A stretch of DNA of 64,000 bases from an uncultured Christensenella sp. (lineage in GTDB: Bacteria; Bacillota; Clostridia; Christensenellales; Borkfalkiaceae), in contig CAJTJC010000002.1 in the NCBI GenBank assembly GCA_910576655.1, positions 75,427 through 139,426 of the forward strand. The letters are read 5' to 3'. The notes below the pieces were generated by a model. The model was given only the letters and a program-made list of their open reading frames with translations, did not search any database and was not told where the DNA came from. This document shows, in pieces, positions 26,846-33,999 of the stretch (position 1 is its first letter; each line of letters begins with the position of its first letter). Position numbers and translations under genes: made by a program.

Positions 26846-27505
26846 TTGCTTCTGCACGGCTACCTTTCGAGCAAGGAAAGCTTTTACTATCAGATAAAAT
26901 TTTTGTCGCGTAAGTTCAAGGTCACCGCCCCCGATTTTTTGGGGTTCGGCAAAAGCTCGCCGCTGGATATTCCCTATTCGGTGGGCGACTACGCGGACTG
27001 GCTGGACTCGTTTATTAAAAAAAGCAGGCTTAAAAACCCGCATATTCTCGCCCACTCGTTCGGAGCGCGCGTTGCCTTCAAATATCTTGCGGGCGGCGGG
27101 GGCAACAAACTTATCATTACGGGCGGCGCAGGGCTTGTAAAGCCGCGTTCGCCGCAATATATGCGCAGGGTAAAGGCGTACAGGCGCGTAAAAAAGCTGT
27201 TTCCGAGGTTTGCCGAAAGGCATTACGGCAGCGCCGAATACCGCACTTTGACGCCGATAATGAAACAGAGCTACAAGCTTATCGTAAACGAGGATTTGCG
27301 CGAATACGCTTCGCGGATAAAAAACGACACTCTTTTGTTATACGGTCGGAACGACGCCGTTACGCCGCCCGACGAAGAGGGTGCAACCTTTAACGGCTTA
27401 ATCGTCGGCAGCCGTTTTCAGCTTATGGACGGCGGGCACTTCTGCTTTTCCGAGCACCCCGACGAATTTAACGAAAAGATATATAAATTCCTAACGGAGG
27501 AATAG
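26846..27505 (+). CDS. Alpha/beta hydrolase; N-terminal start uncertain
   Basis: Alpha/beta-hydrolase fold protein, at least 219 residues from TTG 26846. Oxyanion-loop LLLHGYLSS, nucleophile elbow AHSFGARVA (Ser), DAVTPPDEE acidic residue and GGHFCFSEHPDEF (His) form a complete catalytic triad. The frame is open upstream and encodes LLNGKFVSVITEGSGED, the beta-strands this fold needs, but contains no ATG, GTG or TTG: the best-placed codon is ATA at 26789, 7 bases after GAGGG. Located between rimI and the MurF-like gene, whose Shine-Dalgarno overlaps its end. Substrate unknown. Confidence 0.82.
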   Translation: MLLHGYLSSKESFYYQIKFLSRKFKVTAPDFLGFGKSSPLDIPYSVGDYADWLDSFIKKSRLKNPHILAHSFGARVAFKYLAGGGGNKLIITGGAGLVKPRSPQYMRRVKAYRRVKKLFPRFAERHYGSAEYRTLTPIMKQSYKLIVNEDLREYASRIKNDTLLLYGRNDAVTPPDEEGATFNGLIVGSRFQLMDGGHFCFSEHPDEFNEKIYKFLTEE

Positions 27506-27506
27506 A

Positions 27507-29105
27507 ATGGGCATTTTCATTTCCGTACCGAAAACGGTCGAATGTGTAGTCGCGGCGCTCGTGCTTGCGGCGCTTTCCTGCGCAGTTTTATACAAGCAGA
27601 CGGGCGTGCTTCAATCGTCGGGGTATTCGGGCAAAAAATATTTCGCATGGTTCGCAAAAAGGGGCAACCTGTCCTTTCAGCGGCTGATTTTTCTTGCAAT
27701 GATGTGCACCGTTACGTCCGCGCTTATCGGGCTTTGCTTTTCTTTTGCGGGGCAGTGGGCGGCGGTTGCGTCGCTTTCGGCGTATTTACTTTTCTTTACG
27801 CTGTATATAGTTGCGGACAGAAAGCTTGCGCTGCGTTCGGCGGTTACGCCCACGCCTCGGCTCAAACGCCTGTACGCAGTTACGTTCCTCGTGCTTGCGA
27901 TAGTATTTTATCTTTTTATAACTCTCGTTAACTTTGCGGATTGCGTATGGGAAAATAAATTTTTCTCGTATCTCAGGTACGTTCCGCTCGGCGTAATGCC
28001 CCTGCTGCTCGTGCCGTTGATGCTTGCGGCTAATGCGTTAGCCAAAATTTACGAGGTTCCGCACAACAAAAAATTCATACGCAACGCCAAGCGCAAGCTT
28101 GCCGCGTCGGATATAAAGGTTATAGCCGTAACGGGCAGCTACGGCAAGACCACGGTTAAAAATATTCTAAACAGTATTCTGTCTGAAAAATACAGGGTGC
28201 TTACCACGCCCCGCTCGCACAATACGCCTATAGGCATTGCTCTTGCGGTAAACAACGCCGAGCTTGAAAGTTACGACGTTTTCGTCGCGGAAATGGGCGC
28301 GCGGCACGTCGGCGACATTGCCGAGCTATGCGAAATCTGCCCGCCAGACGTTTCGCTTATTACGGGGCTTTGCGGTCAGCACCTCGAAACTTTTTTAAGC
28401 TTTCAGAATATTGTAAAGGCAAAGGGCGAAATACTTTCCGCAACCAGGGAAAGCGCGGTAATCGCCGACGACGCGTTCGACGCGTTTGCAGATTATCCCT
28501 GTCCCAAATCCCGCTGCGACTGCGTTTCGGATATAACCGCGGCCAGGGACGGAACGGAATTTACGCTGACGCTCGGCGGTAAAAGCAGACGGGTAAAAAC
28601 CAAGCTTTTAGGCGAACATTCGGCTTACAATATCGCGCTTGCGGCGCAGGGTGCCTTTGCGCTGGGTATGACGCTTGACGAAATCTGTTCGGCAATTCCT
28701 AAAATCGACTATATCGAGCATCGCCTACAACTTATCGAAAGCAACGGGGTGAACATACTCGACGACGGCTATAATTCCAACGTCAAGGGCGCGCGCGCCG
28801 CGCTGGGCGTGCTTAAACTTTTCGACGGCCGCAAGATAGTCGTGACCCCCGGGCTTGTCGAACTGGGCGTTCTCGAAGAGGACGAAAACGCGGCGCTCGG
28901 AAGAGAGCTGGTCGGTTTCGACAAGGTTATTCTGGTAGGCGATACGCTCGTCAAATTCGTTGAAAAGGGTTACCTTGACGGGGGCGGAAACGCCGAAGCT
29001 ATTTCCGTAAGCACGACGCTTGCGGCAGCTCAGGAAAAGCTTAAAGGCTACGTTCGGAAGGGAGATACGGTGCTTTTTTTAAACGACCTGCCCGACGTAT
29101 ATTAA
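27507..29105 (+). CDS. MurF-like Mur ligase with N-terminal membrane domain
   Basis: 532 residues. The first 180 contain about five hydrophobic segments in place of the usual MurF substrate domain. The Mur-ligase core follows: P-loop VTGSYGKTTVKNI (210-220), TPRSHNTPIGIA, EMGARHVGDI, GLCGQHLETF, LLGEHSAYNIALAAQGA and the ligase C-terminal domain with LDDGYNSNVKGARAAL, the MurF-type D-Y-N-S/A-N motif. MurF adds D-Ala-D-Ala to UDP-MurNAc-tripeptide; ddl directly downstream makes D-Ala-D-Ala, supporting this role. The membrane domain is unlike classical soluble MurF. GGAGGAATAG overlaps the previous gene's end. Confidence 0.85.
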   Translation: MGIFISVPKTVECVVAALVLAALSCAVLYKQTGVLQSSGYSGKKYFAWFAKRGNLSFQRLIFLAMMCTVTSALIGLCFSFAGQWAAVASLSAYLLFFTLYIVADRKLALRSAVTPTPRLKRLYAVTFLVLAIVFYLFITLVNFADCVWENKFFSYLRYVPLGVMPLLLVPLMLAANALAKIYEVPHNKKFIRNAKRKLAASDIKVIAVTGSYGKTTVKNILNSILSEKYRVLTTPRSHNTPIGIALAVNNAELESYDVFVAEMGARHVGDIAELCEICPPDVSLITGLCGQHLETFLSFQNIVKAKGEILSATRESAVIADDAFDAFADYPCPKSRCDCVSDITAARDGTEFTLTLGGKSRRVKTKLLGEHSAYNIALAAQGAFALGMTLDEICSAIPKIDYIEHRLQLIESNGVNILDDGYNSNVKGARAALGVLKLFDGRKIVVTPGLVELGVLEEDENAALGRELVGFDKVILVGDTLVKFVEKGYLDGGGNAEAISVSTTLAAAQEKLKGYVRKGDTVLFLNDLPDVY

Positions 29106-29110
29106 AAAAC

Positions 29111-29151
29111 AAATTCACCAAAGCAAAGTAAAAAAAAGCGGAGGTGAATTT
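29111..29151 (+). promoter_or_regulatory. Hairpin that can mask the ddl ribosome-binding site
   Basis: AAATTCACC (29111-29119) is complementary to GGTGAATTT (29143-29151). The right arm includes the last bases of GGAGGTG (29140-29146), the ddl Shine-Dalgarno, and is followed by T residues, so it may act as a weak terminator or a translation gate. Confidence 0.5.
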
Positions 29152-29155
29152 TTTT

Positions 29156-30241
29156 ATGGGTAAAAGCATAGCCGTTATATACGGCGGAAAATCAAACGAA
29201 AACGAGGTTTCCGTAATTACGGGAACTATGGCTGCAAACGTGCTTAAAAGCGGAGGCGATACCGTTACGCCCCTGTATATGTCGCAGCGAGGCGAGCTTT
29301 ATACGGGCGAAGACCTTTTGAATATTCAAAGCTATAAGGACGGCGGCTACGAAAAATGCCCGCGCGCGGTCGTGGGCAAGGGCGGGGTGTACGTTCTCAA
29401 CAAACGCGGCAAAATGAAAAAGTACGTAAAAATAGACGTCGCGCTCAACTGCTGTCACGGCGGCTGGGGAGAGGGTGGCGGCGTGTGCGGACTGTTCGCG
29501 CTCAACGATATACCGCTTGCAAGCGCGGGTATGTTCGAATCGGCGGCGTTTATGGATAAATACTTCACAAAGCGCGTGCTGCGTTCGTTGGGCGTGAAGG
29601 TCGCAAGGTACGTATATATGCGCAGCCCGAACGAGTATTTAAAGGCGGAAAAGCTGCAATATCCTCTAATCGTCAAGCCCGCGAAGCTGGGGTCGAGCAT
29701 AGGCATAGAGTGCGTCGAAAACCGTGAAGAGCTTGAAACCGCGGTCGCGGCGGCGTTCTTGTACGACGACGGAGTGGTATGCGAAAAATACGTCGAAAAC
29801 CGCCGCGAGATAAACTGCGCGGCGTACTATGCGGACGGCAAAGTCGTCGTTTCCGAGTGCGAGGAGGCGGTTTCGGACGGGGATATTCTCAGCTTCGACG
29901 ATAAATATTCGGGCGCCGGAACGCGCGTTATGCCCGCGGATATTCCGGAAGCGCTTGCAATGAAAATACGCAAGATAACGGGCAACGTATATTCGCGGCT
30001 GAATATGCGCGGGATTGTGCGGTTCGACTTCCTGCTCGGCGGCGATACGGTATATTTAAGCGAAATAAACACCGTGCCCGGTTCGCTCGCGTACTATCTG
30101 CTGTCAAGCGGGTTCAAGGACTTCTATCCCGTGTTGAAGGCGGTTATTGTTCAGGCGGAGGTCGACTATAAGGAGGCTGCAAGCAAAACTCTTTTAAAGA
30201 CGGGAATATTAAATAACGTAAGCTATAAATTCAATAAATAA
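29156..30241 (+). CDS. ddl: D-alanine--D-alanine ligase
   Basis: ATP-grasp enzyme supplying D-Ala-D-Ala for peptidoglycan precursors. ATG at 29156 with GGAGGTG is chosen over an in-frame GTG at 29144 that lies in the Shine-Dalgarno. 361 residues: MGKSIAVIYGGKSNENEVSV, CHGGWGEGGGVCGLFAL, KPAKLGSSIGIE, CEKYVENRREINC and LSEINTVPGSLAYYL show the N-terminal, central and metal-binding regions. The active-site loop reads GEGGG rather than the common GEDGT, a mild deviation. Terminates at a bidirectional hairpin. Confidence 0.93.
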   Translation: MGKSIAVIYGGKSNENEVSVITGTMAANVLKSGGDTVTPLYMSQRGELYTGEDLLNIQSYKDGGYEKCPRAVVGKGGVYVLNKRGKMKKYVKIDVALNCCHGGWGEGGGVCGLFALNDIPLASAGMFESAAFMDKYFTKRVLRSLGVKVARYVYMRSPNEYLKAEKLQYPLIVKPAKLGSSIGIECVENREELETAVAAAFLYDDGVVCEKYVENRREINCAAYYADGKVVVSECEEAVSDGDILSFDDKYSGAGTRVMPADIPEALAMKIRKITGNVYSRLNMRGIVRFDFLLGGDTVYLSEINTVPGSLAYYLLSSGFKDFYPVLKAVIVQAEVDYKEAASKTLLKTGILNNVSYKFNK

Positions 30242-30275
30242 AAAAGCGAGGACGGTCATTCGTCCTCGCTTTTTT
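30241..30275. terminator. Bidirectional terminator between ddl and the ECF gene
   Basis: AAAAAGCGAGGACG (30241-30254) pairs with CGTCCTCGCTTTTT (30261-30274); the A-run and T-run allow termination in both directions for the converging genes. Confidence 0.9.
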
Positions 30276-30831
30276 CCATAACCTCGTTTTTGAAGTCGGG
30301 TAAAAGATTGTTCTTTTTAAGCTGTTGTTTAAATGTGGTGGCGTAGCATATTATCATTGCTATCGAAATCCCTATGGCTTCCTGAATGACGTTTCTCGGT
30401 ATATTCGTGACCGCCGTAGGTACGCCGTAAACAACCGCCCTGTAAATAAAGTATCCCCCGACTACTACCGCCGCGCCGATTACCGAAACGGCAATCGCCC
30501 AAATCCATTCCCATTTGATTAGTTTTTCGGGAAATACGAAATGCAGCAGAGTTGCTACTATCGCGCCCTGTAAGCCGTGTATCAACAGCGACGGAAGCAT
30601 CATTGCAGGCGACGCAAAAACGTCGTACAGCAACGAGCCGACTCCGCCTGCGATAAACGCGGCGAGAGGGCCCATAAGGTATGCAGCCAAAAGGACCATA
30701 CCGTCAACCCAGTATATCCTGCCTGCGGGCGTGGTTATAGGGGGAATAAATCCCGTTGCGACGACAAGCGCGGTAAGCACGGCGGTGTAGGTTATCCATT
30801 TGGTTGTAAAATACGCTCTTTTGTTTTTCAT
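30256..30831 (-). CDS. ECF transporter S component (vitamin uptake)
   Basis: Integral membrane substrate-binding subunit of an ECF vitamin transporter; 191 residues, five to six hydrophobic segments. The S-component signature appears as AVLTALVVATGF at the N-terminus (ECF T-interacting AxxxA-type helix) and WVDGMVLLAAYLMGPLAAFIAGGVGSLLYD. The sequence resembles the DUF1393/HmpT-PdxU group that takes up thiamin or B6 precursors, but no riboswitch is present to identify the ligand. Leaderless start: the ATG lies six bases from a -10 box. Confidence 0.82.
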   Translation of the reverse strand: MKNKRAYFTTKWITYTAVLTALVVATGFIPPITTPAGRIYWVDGMVLLAAYLMGPLAAFIAGGVGSLLYDVFASPAMMLPSLLIHGLQGAIVATLLHFVFPEKLIKWEWIWAIAVSVIGAAVVVGGYFIYRAVVYGVPTAVTNIPRNVIQEAIGISIAMIICYATTFKQQLKKNNLLPDFKNEVMEKSEDE

Positions 30832-30837
30832 ATCCGA

Positions 30838-30866
30838 ATTATAAATCTACCCGCTTTAAATGTCAA
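30838..30866 (-). promoter_or_regulatory. Promoter of the ECF gene, leaderless geometry
   Basis: On the minus strand TTGACA (30866-30861), 17-base spacer, TATAAT (30843-30838), then six bases to the ATG at 30831. Fully consensus promoter with no room for a Shine-Dalgarno. Confidence 0.85.
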
Positions 30867-30868
30867 TT

Positions 30869-30905
30869 AAAAAAACCCGCCGCGGCAGAATTGCCGCGGC
30901 GGGTT
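30869..30905 (-). terminator. Terminator of the two-microprotein operon
   Basis: On the minus strand AACCCGCCGCGGCA pairs perfectly with TGCCGCGGCGGGTT (arms 30892-30905 and 30874-30887, 4-base loop) followed by seven T residues. The 34-codon gene stops three bases before it. Confidence 0.9.
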
Positions 30906-30908
30906 GCA

Positions 30909-31013
30909 TTATTTTATAATTCCCAATTCTCTGTTGAGTTGTTCCATTTTCACTGCGACGTAGTCGAAGGGAACTTCGTCGTCGCTGAAAATTTTTCTCA
31001 GTTTATCAAACAT
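30909..31013 (-). CDS. 34-residue protein of a microprotein operon
   Basis: ATG at 31013 with GAGG 8 bases upstream opens 34 codons ending in TAA three bases before a strong terminator. The product starts MFDKLRKIFSDDEVPFDYVA and ends RELGIIK: an amphipathic N-terminus, an acidic centre and the motif V-P-F-D-Y-V-A-V. The partner ORF at 31037 has S-P-I-E-Y-V-V, suggesting a shared P-x-(D/E)-Y-V element. No known family recognised. Candidates: regulatory or signalling microprotein. Confidence 0.7.
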   Translation of the reverse strand: MFDKLRKIFSDDEVPFDYVAVKMEQLNRELGIIK

Positions 31014-31036
31014 TTCTCTATACCTCGATTTTATTG

Positions 31037-31132
31037 TTATCTGCCGCAGTTCAAAACGACGTACTCGATAGGGGATACGGCAAGTCCGTTATTTTCTTCT
31101 TCAAGTTCTTTCAATTCTTCATAAATAGTCAC
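31037..31132 (-). CDS. 31-residue protein of a microprotein operon
   Basis: GTG at 31132 preceded by AAAGGAGG at ideal spacing opens 31 codons (MTIYEELKELEEEN..., ending EYVVLNCGR). It is the first gene after a clear promoter; the second ORF starts 23 bases after its stop. The N-terminal half is a highly acidic helix, the C-terminal part carries P-I-E-Y-V-V and a single Cys three residues from the end. Function unknown; not a leader peptide of the usual amino-acid-rich kind. Confidence 0.7.
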   Translation of the reverse strand: MTIYEELKELEEENNGLAVSPIEYVVLNCGR

Positions 31133-31161
31133 GTTTAAGTCCTCCTTTCATAAGCAAGCGT

Positions 31162-31190
31162 AGTATAGCACTCTGTAAAATGTTAGTCAA
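31162..31190 (-). promoter_or_regulatory. Promoter of the microprotein operon
   Basis: On the minus strand TTGACT (31190-31185), 17-base spacer, TATACT (31167-31162), 30 bases before the GTG start. The 31200-31340 stretch beyond it is very AT-rich and shows no gene. Confidence 0.8.
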
Positions 31191-31344
31191 TAACAATTTA
31201 AAAATTTTTCAAAAAGTTAATTTTGTTAATTACTATCAATATTATATGTTTGAAACTATAATTTATGTTAATTTACGGTGAACTGTTTTTATTTGTGTGA
31301 TTTTATTTCATAATTAACAAAAAATTACAAAATTTAACAGCAAA

Positions 31345-31378
31345 GCACTGCGAAGCGCGTATTCGCGCTCCGCAGTGC
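31345..31378 (-). terminator. Probable terminator of the M23 gene
   Basis: GCACTGCGAAGCGCG (31345-31359) pairs with CGCGCTCCGCAGTGC (31364-31378), one mismatch, TATT loop, 23 bases after the minus-strand stop at 31402. The downstream T-run on the minus strand is weak (TTTGCTGTTAAATTT). Confidence 0.6.
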
Positions 31379-31401
31379 CGTATAAGGGAGGGGGATACGA
31401 G

Positions 31402-32046
31402 TTATTTTTCGGTAATTTCAAGGTAGGTGTCGGGGTCTACGGTTTTGCCGTTAGCGCGCATTTCGAAATGCAGGTGCTCGCCCTGACTCATTTCCATACC
31501 GCCTGCCGCGGCAATTTCGCCTATAACGTCGCCGCGTTTTACGGTTGCGCCCTCTTTAAGCCCTTCCTTGGCAACGATATACTTGTAGGTGGAGGTAACG
31601 CCGTCCTTGTGCGTAATGGTAACGTAGTTTTCGTTGAGAACGTGGTTTGTTACGACCTTGGTAACCGTTCCGTCAAGCACTGCAAGCACCTTGTCGCCGG
31701 CCTTGCCCTCGAAGTCCATTCCCTGATGCACCGCGTATCTGTCGAGAGTTTCGTCGAAAGCGAACTCGTAGCCGCAGCTTACGCTGGCGTTTTCAAGCGG
31801 AAGACCGTACTTGTTGTCAGAGCCGGTGGGCTTGTCGTCGTCGGGGTCCTTGCCATCGTCGGGGTCCTTGCCGTCGTCGGGGTCCTTGTTATCGTCGGGA
31901 TTTTCAATTCCGGGTTTTTCAGCTACTGGCTGTTTTCTTCCTACGGTAAGCACAACCGTTACCGTTACTGCCGCGATTACAAGCAGGCACGCCGCTAAAA
32001 TCAGGTAGTAAAGTAAAACTTTCTTTTTGGTCTTTTTTCCTTCCAT
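31402..32046 (-). CDS. M23 family metallopeptidase, SpoIIQ-like
   Basis: 214 residues: N-terminal cytoplasmic basic stretch, a membrane helix (about 12-36), an Asp/Lys/Pro-rich linker with DDGKDP repeats (about 49-75), then a LytM/M23 domain. Zinc ligands HQGMD (His about 105) and HLHF (about 188-190) are both present, so it may be active, as in clostridial SpoIIQ and unlike Bacillus SpoIIQ, which lost a ligand. Length, single anchor and LytM domain fit SpoIIQ, the forespore half of the engulfment bridge; a plain cell-wall endopeptidase is the alternative. Own ribosome-binding site AAAGGAGAT. Confidence 0.8.
   Translation of the reverse strand: MEGKKTKKKVLLYYLILAACLLVIAAVTVTVVLTVGRKQPVAEKPGIENPDDNKDPDDGKDPDDGKDPDDDKPTGSDNKYGLPLENASVSCGYEFAFDETLDRYAVHQGMDFEGKAGDKVLAVLDGTVTKVVTNHVLNENYVTITHKDGVTSTYKYIVAKEGLKEGATVKRGDVIGEIAAAGGMEMSQGEHLHFEMRANGKTVDPDTYLEITEK
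31836..31899 (-). repeat. 18-base tandem repeat encoding DDGKDP
   Basis: Three to four near-identical 18-base units (core GTCGTCGGGGTCCTTG on the plus strand) inside the M23 gene encode the DDGKDP linker. Copy number can vary without frameshift. Confidence 0.75.
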
Positions 32047-32125
32047 TTTTAAAAATCTCCTTTTTTGTTTGCAAATTTTTTATTGACCTCGGCAAATTTT
32101 TTTATACACGCCGTTTTAAAAATTT

Positions 32126-32548
32126 TTAGTACCCGCCGAATATTATGGGCGAACCGACCTTAACGCGGTCCTTTTTAATGCAGACGTGCAGGTTTATTTC
32201 GTTGCCGTAGAGGTTGACGGAGTAGGGCAGGTCCGCTTTGCAGTAGTAATTTACGCTGTCTGACAGGGTTTCCGTAAATATTACTTCGCCGTTAACGGAT
32301 TTCAAGTAATCGTCGAAATCGAATTCCGAATATTCGGCGCTTTCGCCGCACACGTCGGAAAGGGTAAGCTTTTTAAGTGCGGTAAAGCTTTCGGCGCGGA
32401 CTTCGCGGCAGTTTTTCGAGGTGTCGCCGACGAAAAACGTATAGCTTTCTGCCCCGTCAAAGCAAAGCTTTGCCTGACAGACGGTAATTACCGCCAATAT
32501 TGTGCCCGCGGCAATACATAATACCAACAATTTAAAAAAGCGCCGCAT
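32126..32548 (-). CDS. Secreted or membrane-anchored protein upstream of the M23 gene, unknown
   Basis: 140 residues from ATG 32548, where GGGAGG sits 5 bases upstream; the GTG at 32554 overlaps that Shine-Dalgarno. One N-terminal hydrophobic segment (RRFFKLLVLCIAAGTILAVIT), then a soluble domain with ESYTFFVGDTS, SESAEYSEFDFDDYLKSV-like acidic region and a C-terminal VKVGSPIIFGGY. The end resembles the G-T/S-P-I-I ending I associate with YwmB-type spore-gene neighbours, but the rest is too short to assign. Precedes the SpoIIQ-like gene by 79 bases, same strand. Confidence 0.7.
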   Translation of the reverse strand: MRRFFKLLVLCIAAGTILAVITVCQAKLCFDGAESYTFFVGDTSKNCREVRAESFTALKKLTLSDVCGESAEYSEFDFDDYLKSVNGEVIFTETLSDSVNYYCKADLPYSVNLYGNEINLHVCIKKDRVKVGSPIIFGGY

Positions 32549-32644
32549 AAACACCTCCCGACGGAAGTATTTATTGACGCAAACTATTTTTTATAAACCC
32601 TTAAAATAAAAAATCCTATGCTGTTTTTTTATATCTCGGTAAAC

Positions 32645-32680
32645 GAGGGCGCGGAGTACCATTATGCACTCCGCGCCCTC
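32645..32680. repeat. Inverted repeat, 13-bp stem
   Basis: GAGGGCGCGGAGT (32645-32657) and ACTCCGCGCCCTC (32668-32680). The T-run follows on the plus strand, where no gene ends; on the minus strand it lies 30 bases after fmdB and may still end that transcript. Confidence 0.7.
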
Positions 32681-32709
32681 ATATTTTTTAAGTTGAATAG
32701 TAGGTAAAA

Positions 32710-32910
32710 CTAAGGCTTACAGCCGCCGCAGGTCGCGCAGTTGCCGCTGCATTTTTTTGTCGTCTTGCCGGTTGCGGAAAACATCTGCCCGCAGTAGCTG
32801 CGTTCGGCGGGCTTGCCGCAGTCGGGGCATAATACCTGCTCGTCGAATTTTTTTACAAGCTCTTCGAAGCCCTTGTTGCAGCTTTTGCAAAAATACTGTA
32901 AAATAGGCAT
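32710..32910 (-). CDS. FmdB-type zinc ribbon protein
   Basis: 66 residues with the FmdB N-terminal zinc ribbon (MPILQYFCKSCNKGFEELV...CPDCGKPAERSYCG) and a C-terminal Cys/Gly cluster (CSGNCATCGGCKP). FmdB-like proteins are putative regulators with unclear function. Starts one base before the corA stop ends, so it is co-transcribed with corA and shares the attenuated leader. Confidence 0.85.
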   Translation of the reverse strand: MPILQYFCKSCNKGFEELVKKFDEQVLCPDCGKPAERSYCGQMFSATGKTTKKCSGNCATCGGCKP

Positions 32911-32911
32911 T

Positions 32912-33910
32912 TTATTCGTCCTTGCGTCTGTCCTTTTTTCTTTTACGCCTTGTGCGTTTTTTAAGCGGTCTGCCCTTTAAAAGCAGCGCGCCTATTATAG
33001 CGGTAAACGTGACCGTCAGCGCTATTACCAACCAGAACCAGCCTGTGTCCTTAAACGCCACGCCGTCCTGCCACGGCACGGGCATATTCATGCCCCAAAA
33101 GCCCGCAATCATAGTGGGCACCGCAAGCAAAATGGTTATTATGGTCAGCTTTTTCATGGTGTCGTTGGCGTTGTTGGAAATTACCGAGCCGTACGCGTCC
33201 ATAGTCACGCTTAAAATATTTTTGTAGATATTACAGGTCTCTATTGCCTGACGGCTTTCGATAATAACGTCGTCGTAAAGGTCGCGGTATTCCTCGCGAG
33301 TGGCGACGCCCTCGACCTTGAACAGCTTTTCGTGCACGCGCTCGTTCGAGTTCAGCGAAGTGGAAAAGTAGACCAGCGAATTCTGCAAATCGAGCAGCTG
33401 TATAATCTCGGTATTGCGCATCGTCTTTTCCATTTCGGTCTGAATACGGCGGGTTTTACGGTCTATCTGTTTGAGGTAATAGAGAAACCGCTTTGCGTTG
33501 CAAAGCATAAACGTAAGCAGAAAATGCACGCGGCTGCGCGTATCTATACGCTCGCGCCCGGTAATGAAATCCTTTAAAACGGTGTTGCCTTTAAGGCAGA
33601 CCGTAACTATGCATTTTTCGTTATAAATCACGGCGAGCGGGATTGTGGTGTAATCGTCGCCGCCGCCGTCGTTCTCTTCGATAAGCGGACAGTCGACTAT
33701 AAACATTGCGTTGCCGTCGTCAAACTCGGTACGGGCGCGCTCTTCCTCGTCGAGCGCGGCCTTTAACATATCCTCGGATATGCCCGTCAGCGCGGATATG
33801 TTTTCGCACTCGTCGTCGGCGGGATTGACAAGGTCAACCCAGCATCCCGACGTGAATTTTTCAGCCTCCGCGGGCGCGCGTCCGCCGTCCGATAAAAAGA
33901 ATTTTATCAT
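32912..33910 (-). CDS. corA: CorA family magnesium/divalent cation transporter
   Basis: 332 residues from ATG 33910 (MIKFFLSDGG), with AGAGG 8 bases upstream; an in-frame start at 33964 falls within the terminator hairpin and is rejected. The long cytoplasmic helical domain is followed by two C-terminal membrane helices and the selectivity motif GMNMPVPW at about residue 273 (G-M-N is invariant in CorA). The tail is very basic (KKRTRRKRKKDRRKD). Pentameric Mg2+ channel. Regulation: promoter, 12-codon leader peptide and intrinsic terminator lie upstream, see separate entries. Confidence 0.92.
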   Translation of the reverse strand: MIKFFLSDGGRAPAEAEKFTSGCWVDLVNPADDECENISALTGISEDMLKAALDEEERARTEFDDGNAMFIVDCPLIEENDGGGDDYTTIPLAVIYNEKCIVTVCLKGNTVLKDFITGRERIDTRSRVHFLLTFMLCNAKRFLYYLKQIDRKTRRIQTEMEKTMRNTEIIQLLDLQNSLVYFSTSLNSNERVHEKLFKVEGVATREEYRDLYDDVIIESRQAIETCNIYKNILSVTMDAYGSVISNNANDTMKKLTIITILLAVPTMIAGFWGMNMPVPWQDGVAFKDTGWFWLVIALTVTFTAIIGALLLKGRPLKKRTRRKRKKDRRKDE

Positions 33911-33935
33911 AGCTTTAACCTCTATAAAATTTTGT

Positions 33936-33964
33936 AAAAAAAGTGCACGGAAAATTCCGTGCAC
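33936..33964 (-). terminator. Attenuator hairpin in the corA leader
   Basis: On the minus strand GTGCACGGAA (33964-33955) pairs with TTCCGTGCAC (33952-33943), followed by seven T residues (33942-33936), 26 bases before the corA ATG. An upstream leader copy TTTTCCGTAC (33997-33988) can pair with the first arm and would prevent the terminator. Confidence 0.8.
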
Positions 33965-33999
33965 GTCAAAATTCTATTTCGGCTTTTGTACGGAAAATT

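Noticed and set aside
32571..32690. Plus-strand small RNA ending at the hairpin 32645-32690
   Set aside because: The TTGACG at 32574 has no -10 at 16-18 bases; no convincing promoter, so the hairpin is listed only as an inverted repeat.
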